Shown here: positions 9,024-16,149 of the stretch, in pieces
Position numbering within the stretch: the stretch's first letter is position 1
How the letters are laid out: every line of letters begins with the position of its first letter
NCBI GenBank assembly: GCA_036389795.1
Contig: DASVWD010000060.1
Location: 1 to 41,483, forward strand
Source of the DNA: Longimicrobium sp.
Lineage (GTDB): Bacteria > Gemmatimonadota > Gemmatimonadetes > Longimicrobiales > Longimicrobiaceae
Length of the DNA stretch: 41,483 bases
Direction of reading: 5' to 3'
Notes under the pieces: model-generated
Databases searched by the model: none
The model's input: only the letters and a program-made list of their open reading frames with translations
What the model was told of the DNA's origin: nothing
Translations under genes and position numbers: made by a program

Positions 9024-9911
9024 ATGCCCTCCGCTCCCCGCGGCCGCCGCCAGCGCGCCGTCCGCCGCATCCGCGCCCGCCTGCTGCGGCGGCGCTGGCC
9101 GCGCGTGCAGATGCTGGTGCTCCTCCTGCTGACCGGCGGGGCGGGCTTCGGGGCGGCCGTCCTCCTGCTGCGCCTGGGCGTGGAGGCGATGGCCGTGCGC
9201 TACCCGGCCGCGGTGCTGGCGGGCTACGCGGCGTTCCTGGGGCTGCTGCGCCTCTGGCTGTGGTCGATGACGCGGAAATCGCGCGGCCGCGACCACGACC
9301 TGGACTTCGACCCGGACGTGCTGGGGATCGAGGTCGGCGGCGGAGGGGGCGGAGGAGGCGGGGGTGGCGGAGGCGGCGCCGGGGGCGTGCGCTTCGGCGG
9401 CGGCGGGGGCTTCCGCGGGGGCGGGGCCGAGCGGGCGTGGGGGGAGGCGCCCGCCCTGCCCTTCGCGGGGCCGCGGCCCGGCGGCGGCGCGGCCCTGCCC
9501 ACGCCGGCGCGGACGCTCTCCTCGCGGGGCGGCGGCAAGGGGTTCCTGGGCGACCTGGACCTGGACCTGGGCGACGACGCGGCCGGGTGCCTGGCGCTGG
9601 CGCTGGTGGGCGTGGCGGTGGTGGTGGTGGCGGGGGCGGCGGGGTACGTGATCGCCCTGGCCCCGGCGCTCCTGGCCGAGCTGGTGGTGGACGGGATCGT
9701 GCTGGCGGGCCTCTACACCCGCGTGCGCAGGATCGACGAGGGCGAGTGGTTCCGGACGGCGCTGCGCAGGACGTGGGTCCCCGCGCTGCTGGCGGCCGCG
9801 CTGCTGGGCGGCGTGGGCTACGGCATCCAGCGGCTGCGCCCCGACGCCCGCTCCATCGGCGACGTCTGGCGCGAGCGGCCGGCGCCCGCGCGGCTCGACG
9901 TCGCCCGCTGA
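9024..9911 (+). CDS. Membrane protein with a long polyglycine linker
   Basis: The 295-residue product has an Arg-rich N-terminus (residues 1-28). Two hydrophobic segments follow (about 30-50 MLVLLLLTGGAGFGAAVLLL, and about 57-80). A charged loop then leads to an uninterrupted Gly run of about 14 and other Gly-rich stretches (about 105-135). Next comes the acidic motif LGDLDLDLGDD, then two or three further hydrophobic segments (about 192-240 and 258-275). This layout resembles DUF-type membrane proteins whose Gly-rich loop separates two TM pairs. The polyglycine tract is encoded by a GGC/GGG run that may be length-variable. No function can be assigned. Confidence 0.6.
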   Translation: MPSAPRGRRQRAVRRIRARLLRRRWPRVQMLVLLLLTGGAGFGAAVLLLRLGVEAMAVRYPAAVLAGYAAFLGLLRLWLWSMTRKSRGRDHDLDFDPDVLGIEVGGGGGGGGGGGGGGAGGVRFGGGGGFRGGGAERAWGEAPALPFAGPRPGGGAALPTPARTLSSRGGGKGFLGDLDLDLGDDAAGCLALALVGVAVVVVAGAAGYVIALAPALLAELVVDGIVLAGLYTRVRRIDEGEWFRTALRRTWVPALLAAALLGGVGYGIQRLRPDARSIGDVWRERPAPARLDVAR

Positions 9912-9923
9912 CGCAAGGCGGAC

Positions 9924-9953
9924 CGGCCGGCCCTGCGTGGCGAAGGCCGGCCG
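9924..9953. terminator. Bidirectional hairpin between convergent genes
   Basis: A 9-bp stem (9924-9932 with 9945-9953) and a 12-base loop lie between the plus-strand membrane protein gene and the minus-strand cysteine-rich peptide gene. On the plus strand it is followed by ATCTTTC. Confidence 0.5.
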
Positions 9954-9972
9954 ATCTTTCCCGCACCCGCGC

Positions 9973-10185
9973 CTACAGCCGGCAGACGCAGCCGACGGTG
10001 TCGCAGAACCCGGTCTGCGCCCCGCTGGCCAGGCACGAGGCCCTGCACTCCTGCGTGTTGCAGGCGGGCGGCCGGGCGCTCGCCTCCCGCACCGGCGCGA
10101 GCGCCGCGAACGCGCCGAAGCCGAGCGTCGCGGCGGTGCCCGCCGCCAGGGCGCCCCTGCCGAGCCTCCTCATCCGGCTTCGCAT
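9973..10185 (-). CDS. Defensin-like (CS-alpha-beta) secreted peptide precursor
   Basis: This 70-residue precursor starts at 10185, five bases after GGGAGG. Residues 1-37 form a signal peptide (basic start, hydrophobic core GALAAGTAATLGFGAFAALA, AxA site EASA before Arg38). The predicted mature peptide is 33 residues with six cysteines at 42, 47, 51, 61, 66 and 68, that is C-x4-C-x3-C-x9-C-x4-C-x-C. This is the spacing of cysteine-stabilised alpha-beta peptides, where C-x3-C sits in the helix and C-x-C in the last strand. GFCDTVGC also fits the gamma-core GxC-xn-C. Short scorpion toxins and insect and fungal defensins share this arrangement, and bacterial members are known. No immunity or export gene is recognisable beside it. 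It could also be a non-toxic disulphide-rich protein. Confidence 0.7.
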   Translation of the reverse strand: MRSRMRRLGRGALAAGTAATLGFGAFAALAPVREASARPPACNTQECRASCLASGAQTGFCDTVGCVCRL

Positions 10186-10458
10186 CGCAACCTCCCGAGT
10201 GGAAGGGTACTCCGCGCGCCTCGTGCGCGCGGAACGCAGTGCAGAAGCGCGCCGCGCCGAACGGCCGCAGGCGCGCCGTATCCCGTCGTGGCGGATCATC
10301 CCCGGATGTGGACTCTGCCGGCGCGAGGCGGATGCGCCGTCGCGGCGCCGAGCGCGCAAGCCGCGTTCCAGAGGTTGAAAAAAGTCGCATTCCGATTACT
10401 TTTCGTCGCGGCTCTTCTCCCCCCCGCCGGATCTCACCCTCCCGATCCCCCTCCGCTC

Positions 10459-10893
10459 ATGAACGATCGAGCCGGTCCCTCGCCCCACGTCCCCCCCGTG
10501 GAGCCCCGGAGCATGCGCACGGAGCGCACGCGCTTCATCCCGCACCGGGGGAAGCGCGTCCTGCTGCTCGACTACGCCGGCCTCGGGACCAGCCTGGAGG
10601 AGCTGGAGCAGGAGATCGCGAAGACCAAGCAGGTGATCGCGCGCGAGGCGCCGGGGTCGCTGCTGGTGCTGACGGACATCCGCGGCTGCCGCATCACCCC
10701 GGGCGCCGTGCGGGCAGTGCAGGACCTGGTGAGCCACAACACGCCGTACGTGAAGTGGGGCGCGGTGGTCGTGGGCCTCAAGGGCATCTACCTGACCGCC
10801 TTCCGGGCGATCCAGACCCTGTCCCGCCGCCGCAACCTGAGGTCCTTCAACGACTTAGACGAGGCGAAGGACTGGCTGGTGTCGCAGTCGTGA
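10459..10893 (+). CDS. SpoIIAA/STAS-like domain protein
   Basis: The product is 144 residues from ATG 10459, or 126 from ATG 10513; neither has a strong ribosome site. The core runs KRVLLLDYAGLG, a helix rich in Glu and Lys, SLLVLTDIRGCRITPGAVRAVQDL, YVKWGAVVVGLKGIYLTAFRAIQTL and finally SFNDLDEAKDWLV. This strand-helix alternation and the closing DEAKDWL match SpoIIAA-like/STAS proteins (lipid-binding or anti-anti-sigma-like folds). The phosphorylatable Ser typical of true anti-anti-sigma factors is not evident. Assignment is by pattern and moderately secure. Confidence 0.55.
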   Translation: MNDRAGPSPHVPPVEPRSMRTERTRFIPHRGKRVLLLDYAGLGTSLEELEQEIAKTKQVIAREAPGSLLVLTDIRGCRITPGAVRAVQDLVSHNTPYVKWGAVVVGLKGIYLTAFRAIQTLSRRRNLRSFNDLDEAKDWLVSQS

Positions 10894-10938
10894 GCGCGGA
10901 ACCGCCTCCGCGGCCGGTGGCGATGGCGTGGAAGTGAG

Positions 10939-10970
10939 CGGGCGCCGTGCGAGGATTCGCGCGGCGCCCG
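10939..10970 (+). terminator. Hairpin terminator after the SpoIIAA-like gene
   Basis: A 9-bp perfect stem (10939-10947 with 10962-10970) extends inward across one G-U pair to about 14 bp, followed by TTCGTGCCTT on the plus strand. Confidence 0.6.
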
Positions 10971-11051
10971 TTCGTGCCTTGCGCCGCCGGTGCGCTCCGC
11001 CGCAGGTTGTGCACTGCGTTCACTTCGTCTCCTCTCGTCCGCCGGAGTGCC

Positions 11052-11495
11052 ATGGCCCGCAAACGGCTCGGCCGGCTGCCGCCGCGCTACCGCTTCGCCC
11101 TCAACCAGTTTCCGGAGGTCCGCTGGAGCAAGTGCCCGCGGTGCCGGAAGCTGACGCACGCGCGCAAGTTCCCCCTGCTCGTCCACGTGGAGGGGCACGG
11201 CCTGGTGATCCTGGGCAAGACCTGCCGGTACTGCACCCCGTGCGAGTTCATCGTCGCCCACCAGGAAGAGCTCGAGACCGAGCTGGCGATCCTCTTCTCG
11301 CGCCGCCGCCCGGAGGTGCTGGGCAACGACTACCTCGTCGTCGGGACGGTGGAGCGCGCCACCTGGGAGAAAGGGTTGCACGAAGCGCTCGAGTGGGACG
11401 AGCTGTTCGACCACGCCGCCGACTTCAAGCGGTACTACACCCTCGAGGACCCGCGCCCGCGCTGGGTGTACACCGGCCCCGACCGCCCGTCGTGA
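11052..11495 (+). CDS. Small protein with cysteine clusters, unknown function
   Basis: The predicted 147-residue protein has Cys28-x2-Cys31 (KCPRC) and a second cluster Cys58, Cys61, Cys64 (KTCRYCTPC), which could form one zinc site or ribbon between residues 25 and 66. The remainder is mixed and charged (LETELAILFSRRRPEVLG, YLVVGTVERATWEKGL) and ends WVYTGPDRPS. The start at 11052 has GGAG five bases upstream; the frame is open earlier but less plausible. A strong terminator follows at 11664. The family is not recognised. Possible roles are nucleic-acid or metal binding, by inference only. Confidence 0.65.
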   Translation: MARKRLGRLPPRYRFALNQFPEVRWSKCPRCRKLTHARKFPLLVHVEGHGLVILGKTCRYCTPCEFIVAHQEELETELAILFSRRRPEVLGNDYLVVGTVERATWEKGLHEALEWDELFDHAADFKRYYTLEDPRPRWVYTGPDRPS

Positions 11496-11663
11496 CGCCG
11501 GCGAGCCGTTCGCCGGCAGCGCCGCTTTCCCGCTCACGCGCTTCGCCTTCCGACACCGCCGCCGCGCCGGAATCCCGACCCTCTGGCGCACGCGGCCCTG
11601 ACCGCGCCACGGGTGGCGGGGGAGGCGGGCGCTGCTGCCGAGAGCCCGACCTGCCCACACCTC

Positions 11664-11697
11664 GAGGCCCCGCCCGGCGGCGTCCGGGCGGGGCCTC
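11664..11697 (+). terminator. Strong hairpin terminator
   Basis: A perfect 14-bp stem (11664-11677 with 11684-11697) with a 6-base loop, followed by TCTTGTG. It separates the Cys-cluster gene from the downstream SDR gene. Confidence 0.75.
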
Positions 11698-11784
11698 TCT
11701 TGTGCCGCCCCGGCCGCGGGCCGCATTCTCCCCGCGAGCCCGGGCAGCGGGCCCGGACCGGGACCGGCTTCGGAAGGAGAATTC

Positions 11785-12387
11785 GTGAGGATCGTCGTCG
11801 TGGGTGCCACGGGCACCATCGGGCGGGCGGTGGCTGCCGCGCTGGAGGGGCGCCACGAGGTGGTGCGCGTGGGCCACTCGCGCGGAGACCGCCAGGTGGA
11901 CATCGAGTCCGCGGACTCCATCGAGCGGCTCTACCGCGAGGTGGGGCGCTTCGACGCGCTGGTGTGCGCGGCGGGGCGGGGGGCGTTCGGGCCGCTGGAG
12001 CAGCTGGGCGAAGACGACTTCCTGCTCGGCCTGCGCAGCAAGCTGATGGGGCAGGTGAACCTGGTGCGCCTGGGACTCGAGCACGTGGCGGACGGCGGAT
12101 CGTTCACGCTCACCAGCGGCGTGCTGGCGAGCGAGCCGAGCCCCGGCAGCGCCGCGCTCACCCCGACGAACGCGGCGGTGGAGGGGTTCGCGCGGGCGGC
12201 CGCGCTGGAGCTGCCGCGCGGCGTGCGCGTGAACGTGGTGAGCCCGCCCTGGGTGAGCGAGACGCTGGAAGCGATGGGGCGCGACGGCTCGGCCGGCCTC
12301 CCCGCGTCGACCGTGGCGCGGGCGTACGTGGAGAGCGTGGAGGGCACCCGCAGCGGCGAGACGCTCGACGCGCGGGCGTTCGCCTGA
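11785..12387 (+). CDS. Atypical short-chain dehydrogenase lacking the catalytic Tyr and Lys
   Basis: This 200-residue protein starts at a GTG preceded by GGAAGGAG. It has the nucleotide-binding motif VVVGATGTIGRAV at the N-terminus and the SDR core (LVCAAGRGAFGPL, SFTLTSGVLA, AAVEGFARAAALEL, VRVNVVSPPWV). Aligning the usual YxxxK helix with ALTPTNAAVEGF puts Leu in place of Tyr and Asn in place of Lys. This fits the Lin1944-like SDR subgroup, known for a normal cofactor motif without the usual active-site residues. It may bind NAD(P) without classical reductase activity. The Rossmann identity is secure; the role is unknown. Confidence 0.8.
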   Translation: MRIVVVGATGTIGRAVAAALEGRHEVVRVGHSRGDRQVDIESADSIERLYREVGRFDALVCAAGRGAFGPLEQLGEDDFLLGLRSKLMGQVNLVRLGLEHVADGGSFTLTSGVLASEPSPGSAALTPTNAAVEGFARAAALELPRGVRVNVVSPPWVSETLEAMGRDGSAGLPASTVARAYVESVEGTRSGETLDARAFA

Positions 12388-12629
12388 CGGCGCCGGGATG
12401 ACGGCGGAAGCGGCCGCCTCCGCCGGCGCGCTCCGGCCGGCATCCGCGCCATGCCGGCGGTGACGCCCCCTCCCCGGCCCTCCCCCGCAGCGCGGTGGAG
12501 GGAGAACGGCAGTCAGCGCTCGGCGTTGGGCAGCCGCGCGACCGTCCGGACGAGGGGGTGTAAGCGGTCGGCGGACCGGGGCGCGCCGATCCGCGCGCCC
12601 CTCCCGATACCCGTTTGACGAGGCCAGAG

Positions 12630-13013
12630 ATGTCCGAGCGATGGGTGGTGGTCCGCACGTGCATCAACGACCTGGAGGCAACGATGCTGCGGGCGGAGCT
12701 GGAGGCCTCCGGGATCCCGGTGCAGGTCCGGGGCAGCGGCGGCATCCTTCTCCCCCCGCTGCACTCCATCGGCGGGATCCGCCTGGCCGTTCCCGAGTCG
12801 GCCGCCGAGGACGCCCTCGCGCTCCTCCGGCCCTTCGACGACGAAGGCGAGGAGCCGCCCCGCGCCCCGCCCGCCGGCGAGGTGGAGCGGCCCCGAACCG
12901 TGTCCGTCGACGACGAGGAGCGGTCCGAGACCGGCCCCGCCGACCGGGAGGAGCGGCCCCGCACCCGGCCCGCCTACGGCCAGGAGCTGCCCCGCAGACG
13001 GCCTCCGCAGTAG
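12630..13013 (+). CDS. DUF2007-type putative signal-transducing protein
   Basis: The 127-residue product has a small N-terminal domain (residues 1-68: WVVVRTCINDLEATMLRAEL, EASGIPVQVRG, GGIRLAVPESAAEDALALL) typical of DUF2007, annotated as prokaryotic signal-transducing. The rest is a low-complexity charged tail made of near repeats of EERPRT/EERSET, probably disordered. ATG 12630 is chosen over the TTG at 12615. The next gene starts one base after the stop codon, so the two are likely cotranscribed and translationally coupled. Confidence 0.65.
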   Translation: MSERWVVVRTCINDLEATMLRAELEASGIPVQVRGSGGILLPPLHSIGGIRLAVPESAAEDALALLRPFDDEGEEPPRAPPAGEVERPRTVSVDDEERSETGPADREERPRTRPAYGQELPRRRPPQ

Positions 13014-13014
13014 C

Positions 13015-13788
13015 GTGCCGCTCGCCGACCTCCCGCTCCGCGCGGCGTCGTCCGCGAGCCTGGTGCTGCTGCCGGTGCTGCTCGCGCAGGGCCGGCGCGT
13101 GCGCCGCGACACGCCGCGGCTGCCGGAGGCGGCGGGGCCGCGCGAGGGGGTGGCGCCGGGCGCCGGGCCGCCGTTCGGCCTGCTGGTGCTGGGCGAGTCC
13201 ACGGCCGCCGGGGTGGGCGCGGCGAGCCACGCGGAGGCGCTCTCCGGGCAGGTGGCGCGCGCGCTGGCGGGGCGCACCGGGCGCGCGGTGGCGTGGCGCG
13301 TCCTGGGCCGCAACGGGGCCACGGCCGAGAGCGCGCGCCGCGAGCTGCTGGCGGCCGCGGACGGCGTCCGCGCCGACGTGGCGGTGGTGGCGCTGGGGGT
13401 GAACGACACGCTCCGCTTCCGCGCGCCCGGCCGCTGGCGGCGCCACCTGGCGGAGCTGGTGGAGGCGCTGCGCGGCCGCTGCGGGCCGGTGCCGGTGGTG
13501 CTGGCGGGGGTGCCGCCGCTGGGGCTTTTTCCCGCGCTGCCGCAGCCGCTCGGCGCGGTGCTGGGCCTCAGGGCGCGGCTGCTGGACCGCGCGGCGGAGC
13601 GGCTGGCGGGCGAGCTGTCCGGCGTGCGCCACGTGCCGATGCCGGCGCTGGACGCGGCGGCGGTGGAGGCGTTTTTCTGCGAGGACGGGTTCCACCCGTC
13701 CGTCCGGGGCTACGCGGCGTGGGCCGAGGCGCTCGCCGGGGCCGCGGCGCGGTTCTTCCGAACGGCGGAGGGAGATGCGAGTGCCTGA
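13015..13788 (+). CDS. SGNH/GDSL-family hydrolase
   Basis: The 257-residue protein has the four SGNH blocks: GES (Ser62 in LVLGESTAAG), Gly98/Asn100 in LGRNGAT, GVND (Asn130) and the C-terminal EDGFHPS with Asp224 and His227. An N-terminal hydrophobic segment (residues about 10-25) may be a signal anchor. Family members are esterases, lipases or carbohydrate deacetylases, and the substrate cannot be read here. Translation begins at a GTG one base after the upstream stop. The stop codon TGA (13786-13788) lies inside the TGAA loop of a repeat hairpin at 13781-13794, so insertion of the repeat may have set the present C-terminus. Confidence 0.85.
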   Translation: MPLADLPLRAASSASLVLLPVLLAQGRRVRRDTPRLPEAAGPREGVAPGAGPPFGLLVLGESTAAGVGAASHAEALSGQVARALAGRTGRAVAWRVLGRNGATAESARRELLAAADGVRADVAVVALGVNDTLRFRAPGRWRRHLAELVEALRGRCGPVPVVLAGVPPLGLFPALPQPLGAVLGLRARLLDRAAERLAGELSGVRHVPMPALDAAAVEAFFCEDGFHPSVRGYAAWAEALAGAAARFFRTAEGDASA

Positions 13789-13920
13789 AGGCACCCGCTG
13801 GAACCACGGAAAGCCTCGCCAACGGCGCGAGGCTTCAACCGCGGTCCAGGGACGGGCTTCGGCTCGTCGGGCGACCATCCGCGCGGCGCCAGGCCGGGGC
13901 GGTCGAGGCATGCCTCGCCC
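13781..13920 (+). repeat. TGAA-loop element with three hairpins
   Basis: Hairpin 1 is GTGCC-TGAA-GGCAC (13781-13794). A spacer ggaaccacgg follows, then hairpin 2 with stem AAGCCTCGC and GCGAGGCTT (about 13812-13836) and, further on, the palindromic GAGGCATGCCTC (about 13904-13917). The copy at 30263-30398 has the same order. Confidence 0.75.
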
Positions 13921-14073
13921 CTACGGGGGATCGGCTGGCTGTTCCCTGTTCCCTGTACTCTGCAGTTCCGCGTGAGGGATGCGCGCCCGGCGCGCAGCCC
14001 GGCCCGGAGCGCAGCGGAGGGACACGCCCGGATCCGCGGTTGCCGTTTCCGCGGCCTGCGAGGAGGAGAGGAG

Positions 14074-14535
14074 ATGGATGACGAGCTGCGGCGGCTGGTG
14101 GACGAGCGCGAGGTGGTGCGCACCATCGACCGGCTCTTCGTGGGCACCGACCGGCGGGACTGGGAGGCGGTGCGGGCCTGCTTCGCGCCGCGGGTGCTGT
14201 TCGACATGACGTCGGTGGCGGGCGGCGAGCCGGCCGAGCGCTCGCCGGAGGAGATCGCGGCGGGGTGGGAGGAGGGGCTCCGCCCGCTGCACGCCGTCCA
14301 CCACCAGGCCGGCAACCACGAGGTCGCCGTCCGCGGGGACGAGGCGGATGCGTTCTGCTACGGCGTCGCCTTCCACTACCTGCCGAACGCCAGCGGGCGC
14401 AACACGCGCACCTTCGTCGGCAGCTACGACTTCCACCTGGTGAGGGCGGACGGGCGCTGGGCGATCGACCGCTTCCGCTTCGACCTGAAGTTCATCGACG
14501 GCAACCCGAGCCTGGAAGCGGAGGCGGGGCGATGA
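14074..14535 (+). CDS. SnoaL-like (NTF2-fold) protein
   Basis: This 153-residue protein has a strong AGGAGGAGAG ribosome site. Its pattern is that of the SnoaL_4/NTF2-like family: an N-terminal helix (LRRLVDEREVVRTIDRLFVG), D(R)RDWEAVRACFAPRVLFDM, a His pair (HAVHHQAGNHEV) in the pocket, and final strands FVGSYDFHLVRADGRWAID, FRFDLKFIDGN. Family members are small dehydratases, isomerases or ligand binders. The stop overlaps the start of the next gene (ATGA), so the two are translationally coupled. Confidence 0.8.
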   Translation: MDDELRRLVDEREVVRTIDRLFVGTDRRDWEAVRACFAPRVLFDMTSVAGGEPAERSPEEIAAGWEEGLRPLHAVHHQAGNHEVAVRGDEADAFCYGVAFHYLPNASGRNTRTFVGSYDFHLVRADGRWAIDRFRFDLKFIDGNPSLEAEAGR

Positions 14536-15005
14536 GGCCCGCCGCGCCGCTCGCCCTCGCCCTCGCCCTCGCCGCGGCCGCCTGCGCCCGCGCTCCGCGG
14601 GAGGGGCTGGAGGGGCCCGCGCCGCGCGAGGGTGCGCTGGCGTGCGCCCCGGCCGTGCTGCGCGCGGGCGACACGCTGACGGTGCGGCTGGGGCGGCCGC
14701 ACCCGGGCGAGCTGGCGGTGGTGGCGCCGGACGGCACCTACTTCGTGCTGGCCAGCGCGGCGGTGGAGCGGGAGTACGCCGACAGCGCCGGGGCGCGGCT
14801 GATCCCGGCGGAGGCGTTCGCGCGCATGGACCGCCTGGCGCTCGGCACGCGCGACGCGGCCGCGCTGCCGTACGTGCGCGGGCGCGCCCGCAACGAGCGC
14901 ATCTTCCAGGCGGCGGGGACGTACGAGCTGCGGCTCTCCGACAACCTCTTCACCGACGCGGGCGGCGAGGTGCGCCGCTGCCGGGTGCGGTACCTGGCGC
15001 CCTGA
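14532..15005 (+). CDS. Putative lipoprotein coupled to the SnoaL-like gene
   Basis: The 157-residue product begins with a signal and lipobox-like sequence (LALALALAAAACA, Cys18). The exported part has DTLTVRLGRPHPGELAVVAPDG, YFVLASAAVE and ends TYELRLSDNLFTD, VRRCRVRYLAP, a beta-sandwich-like composition. Two further cysteines (CAPAVL and RRCRV) could pair. The ATG overlaps the upstream TGA by four bases (ATGA). No family is recognised; it is probably an outer-envelope protein. Confidence 0.65.
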   Translation: MRPAAPLALALALAAAACARAPREGLEGPAPREGALACAPAVLRAGDTLTVRLGRPHPGELAVVAPDGTYFVLASAAVEREYADSAGARLIPAEAFARMDRLALGTRDAAALPYVRGRARNERIFQAAGTYELRLSDNLFTDAGGEVRRCRVRYLAP

Positions 15006-15045
15006 GCCCGCGAACCCGGCTCTTCGCGCCGCAGCCGATGTTCGC

Positions 15046-15070
15046 GCCGAACCAGCCTGCGCAGGCAGGC
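15046..15070 (-). repeat. Distal-half copy of the TGAA-element
   Basis: The sequence around the palindrome gcctgcgcaggc, with the flank gcgccgaaccag, is shared with the element copy at 6627-6686. Hairpin 1 is missing here. Confidence 0.5.
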
Positions 15071-15089
15071 CCGGCCCGGGAGAAACCAG

Positions 15090-15470
15090 ATGGGTGACGC
15101 GACGGGGACCGACACTTTCCCGGGATTCGAGCGCTGCGTGGAGTTCCTGCGCAGCCGCGATCACGCGGTGATGGAGGACGGGTTCTCCTGGCTGCTGGAG
15201 CGCGCGCCCGAGCTCGTGGAGGAGCTGCTGGCGCTGGCCGAGGCGGAGGAGGACGACCGCGACCGCGTCACCTTCATCGACCTGCTCGGGGGGACGAAGA
15301 GCCGCCGGGTGGTCCCCTTCCTGGAGCGCATGCTCCGGCACCCCCACGCCGAGACGCGCTGGTTCGCGCTGCTCAGCCTGGAGGAGCTCGGCTTCCCTGA
15401 AACCATCGCGCTGGCGCGGGCGTACCGGCGGGACCACCCCGGGGAGTACGGCCCGGAGGCGGACGGCTGA
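15090..15470 (+). CDS. HEAT-repeat-like small protein
   Basis: This 126-residue, almost entirely helical protein is acidic in the centre (LLALAEAEEDDRDRVTFIDLLG). The segments SRRVVPFLERMLRHPHAETRWFALLSLEEL and ETIALARAY resemble paired helices of HEAT/PBS lyase-type repeats. GGGAGA lies 10 bases before the ATG. It may serve as a protein-interaction scaffold. It is followed 39 bp later by an SRPBCC gene. No catalytic residues are seen. Confidence 0.6.
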   Translation: MGDATGTDTFPGFERCVEFLRSRDHAVMEDGFSWLLERAPELVEELLALAEAEEDDRDRVTFIDLLGGTKSRRVVPFLERMLRHPHAETRWFALLSLEELGFPETIALARAYRRDHPGEYGPEADG

Positions 15471-15509
15471 CCTCGTCCACCCGCGAAGCTGAACGAGAGA
15501 GGACATCGG

Positions 15510-15971
15510 ATGGCCCGCATCCAGGCCACGGCGACGGCCGAGATCGACGCGCCCGCGGAGGTCGTCTACGGCGTGTTCGCCGACTACCGCGTGGGGCACC
15601 CGAGCATCCTGCCCAAGCGGCACTTCTCCGCCTGGGAGGTGGAGAGCGGCGGGAGGGGAGCGGGAACGGTGGTGCGCTTCCGGATGCGCGTGCTGGGCGT
15701 CACCCGCCCCGCGCGCGGCGTGGTCACCGAGCCCGAGCCGGGGCGCGTGCTGGTGGAGACGTACCCCGCGGATGACATCGTGACCACCTTCACCGTCGAC
15801 CCGCTCCCCGGCGGCCGCTCGCGGGTGACGATCGTCTCCGACATGCCGCGCCACGGCGGGATCGTCGGCTGGATCGAGGGCCTCGTCGTTCCGCGCGCGC
15901 TCCGCCCGGTCTTCGCGGAGGAGCTGCGCCTGCTGGCCGAGTACGTGCGCGGGCGGCCGGTCCCGGCCTGA
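15510..15971 (+). CDS. SRPBCC-family (START-like) ligand-binding protein
   Basis: The 153-residue protein has the family layout: an N-terminal strand with IDAPAEVVYGVFADYRVG, then the ILPKRHFSAWEVESGG loop, VVRFRMRVLGVTRPARG, the strand pair VTEPEPGRVLVETYP and TTFTVDPLPGGRSRVTIVSDM, and a long C-terminal helix (LRPVFAEELRLLAEYV). Such proteins bind hydrophobic ligands (polyketide cyclase/dehydrase annotation) in a deep cavity. A GAGAGGA ribosome site precedes the ATG. No substrate is inferable. Confidence 0.8.
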   Translation: MARIQATATAEIDAPAEVVYGVFADYRVGHPSILPKRHFSAWEVESGGRGAGTVVRFRMRVLGVTRPARGVVTEPEPGRVLVETYPADDIVTTFTVDPLPGGRSRVTIVSDMPRHGGIVGWIEGLVVPRALRPVFAEELRLLAEYVRGRPVPA

Positions 15972-16149
15972 CCGGGGATCATTCACCTGCGTTTCGGCCG
16001 GCATCGGCGCGGCGGCGGGGCCCCCGCCCTGGCGCCTGGCGCGCCTGTCCCTCCCCCGAACTTCAGGGGAGGGACTTCGGCGCTCCGCGCGACGGGCGGG
16101 ACACGGGCTTCGCCGCCGAACGCGGGACACCTTTCCCAAGAGCTTCCGA

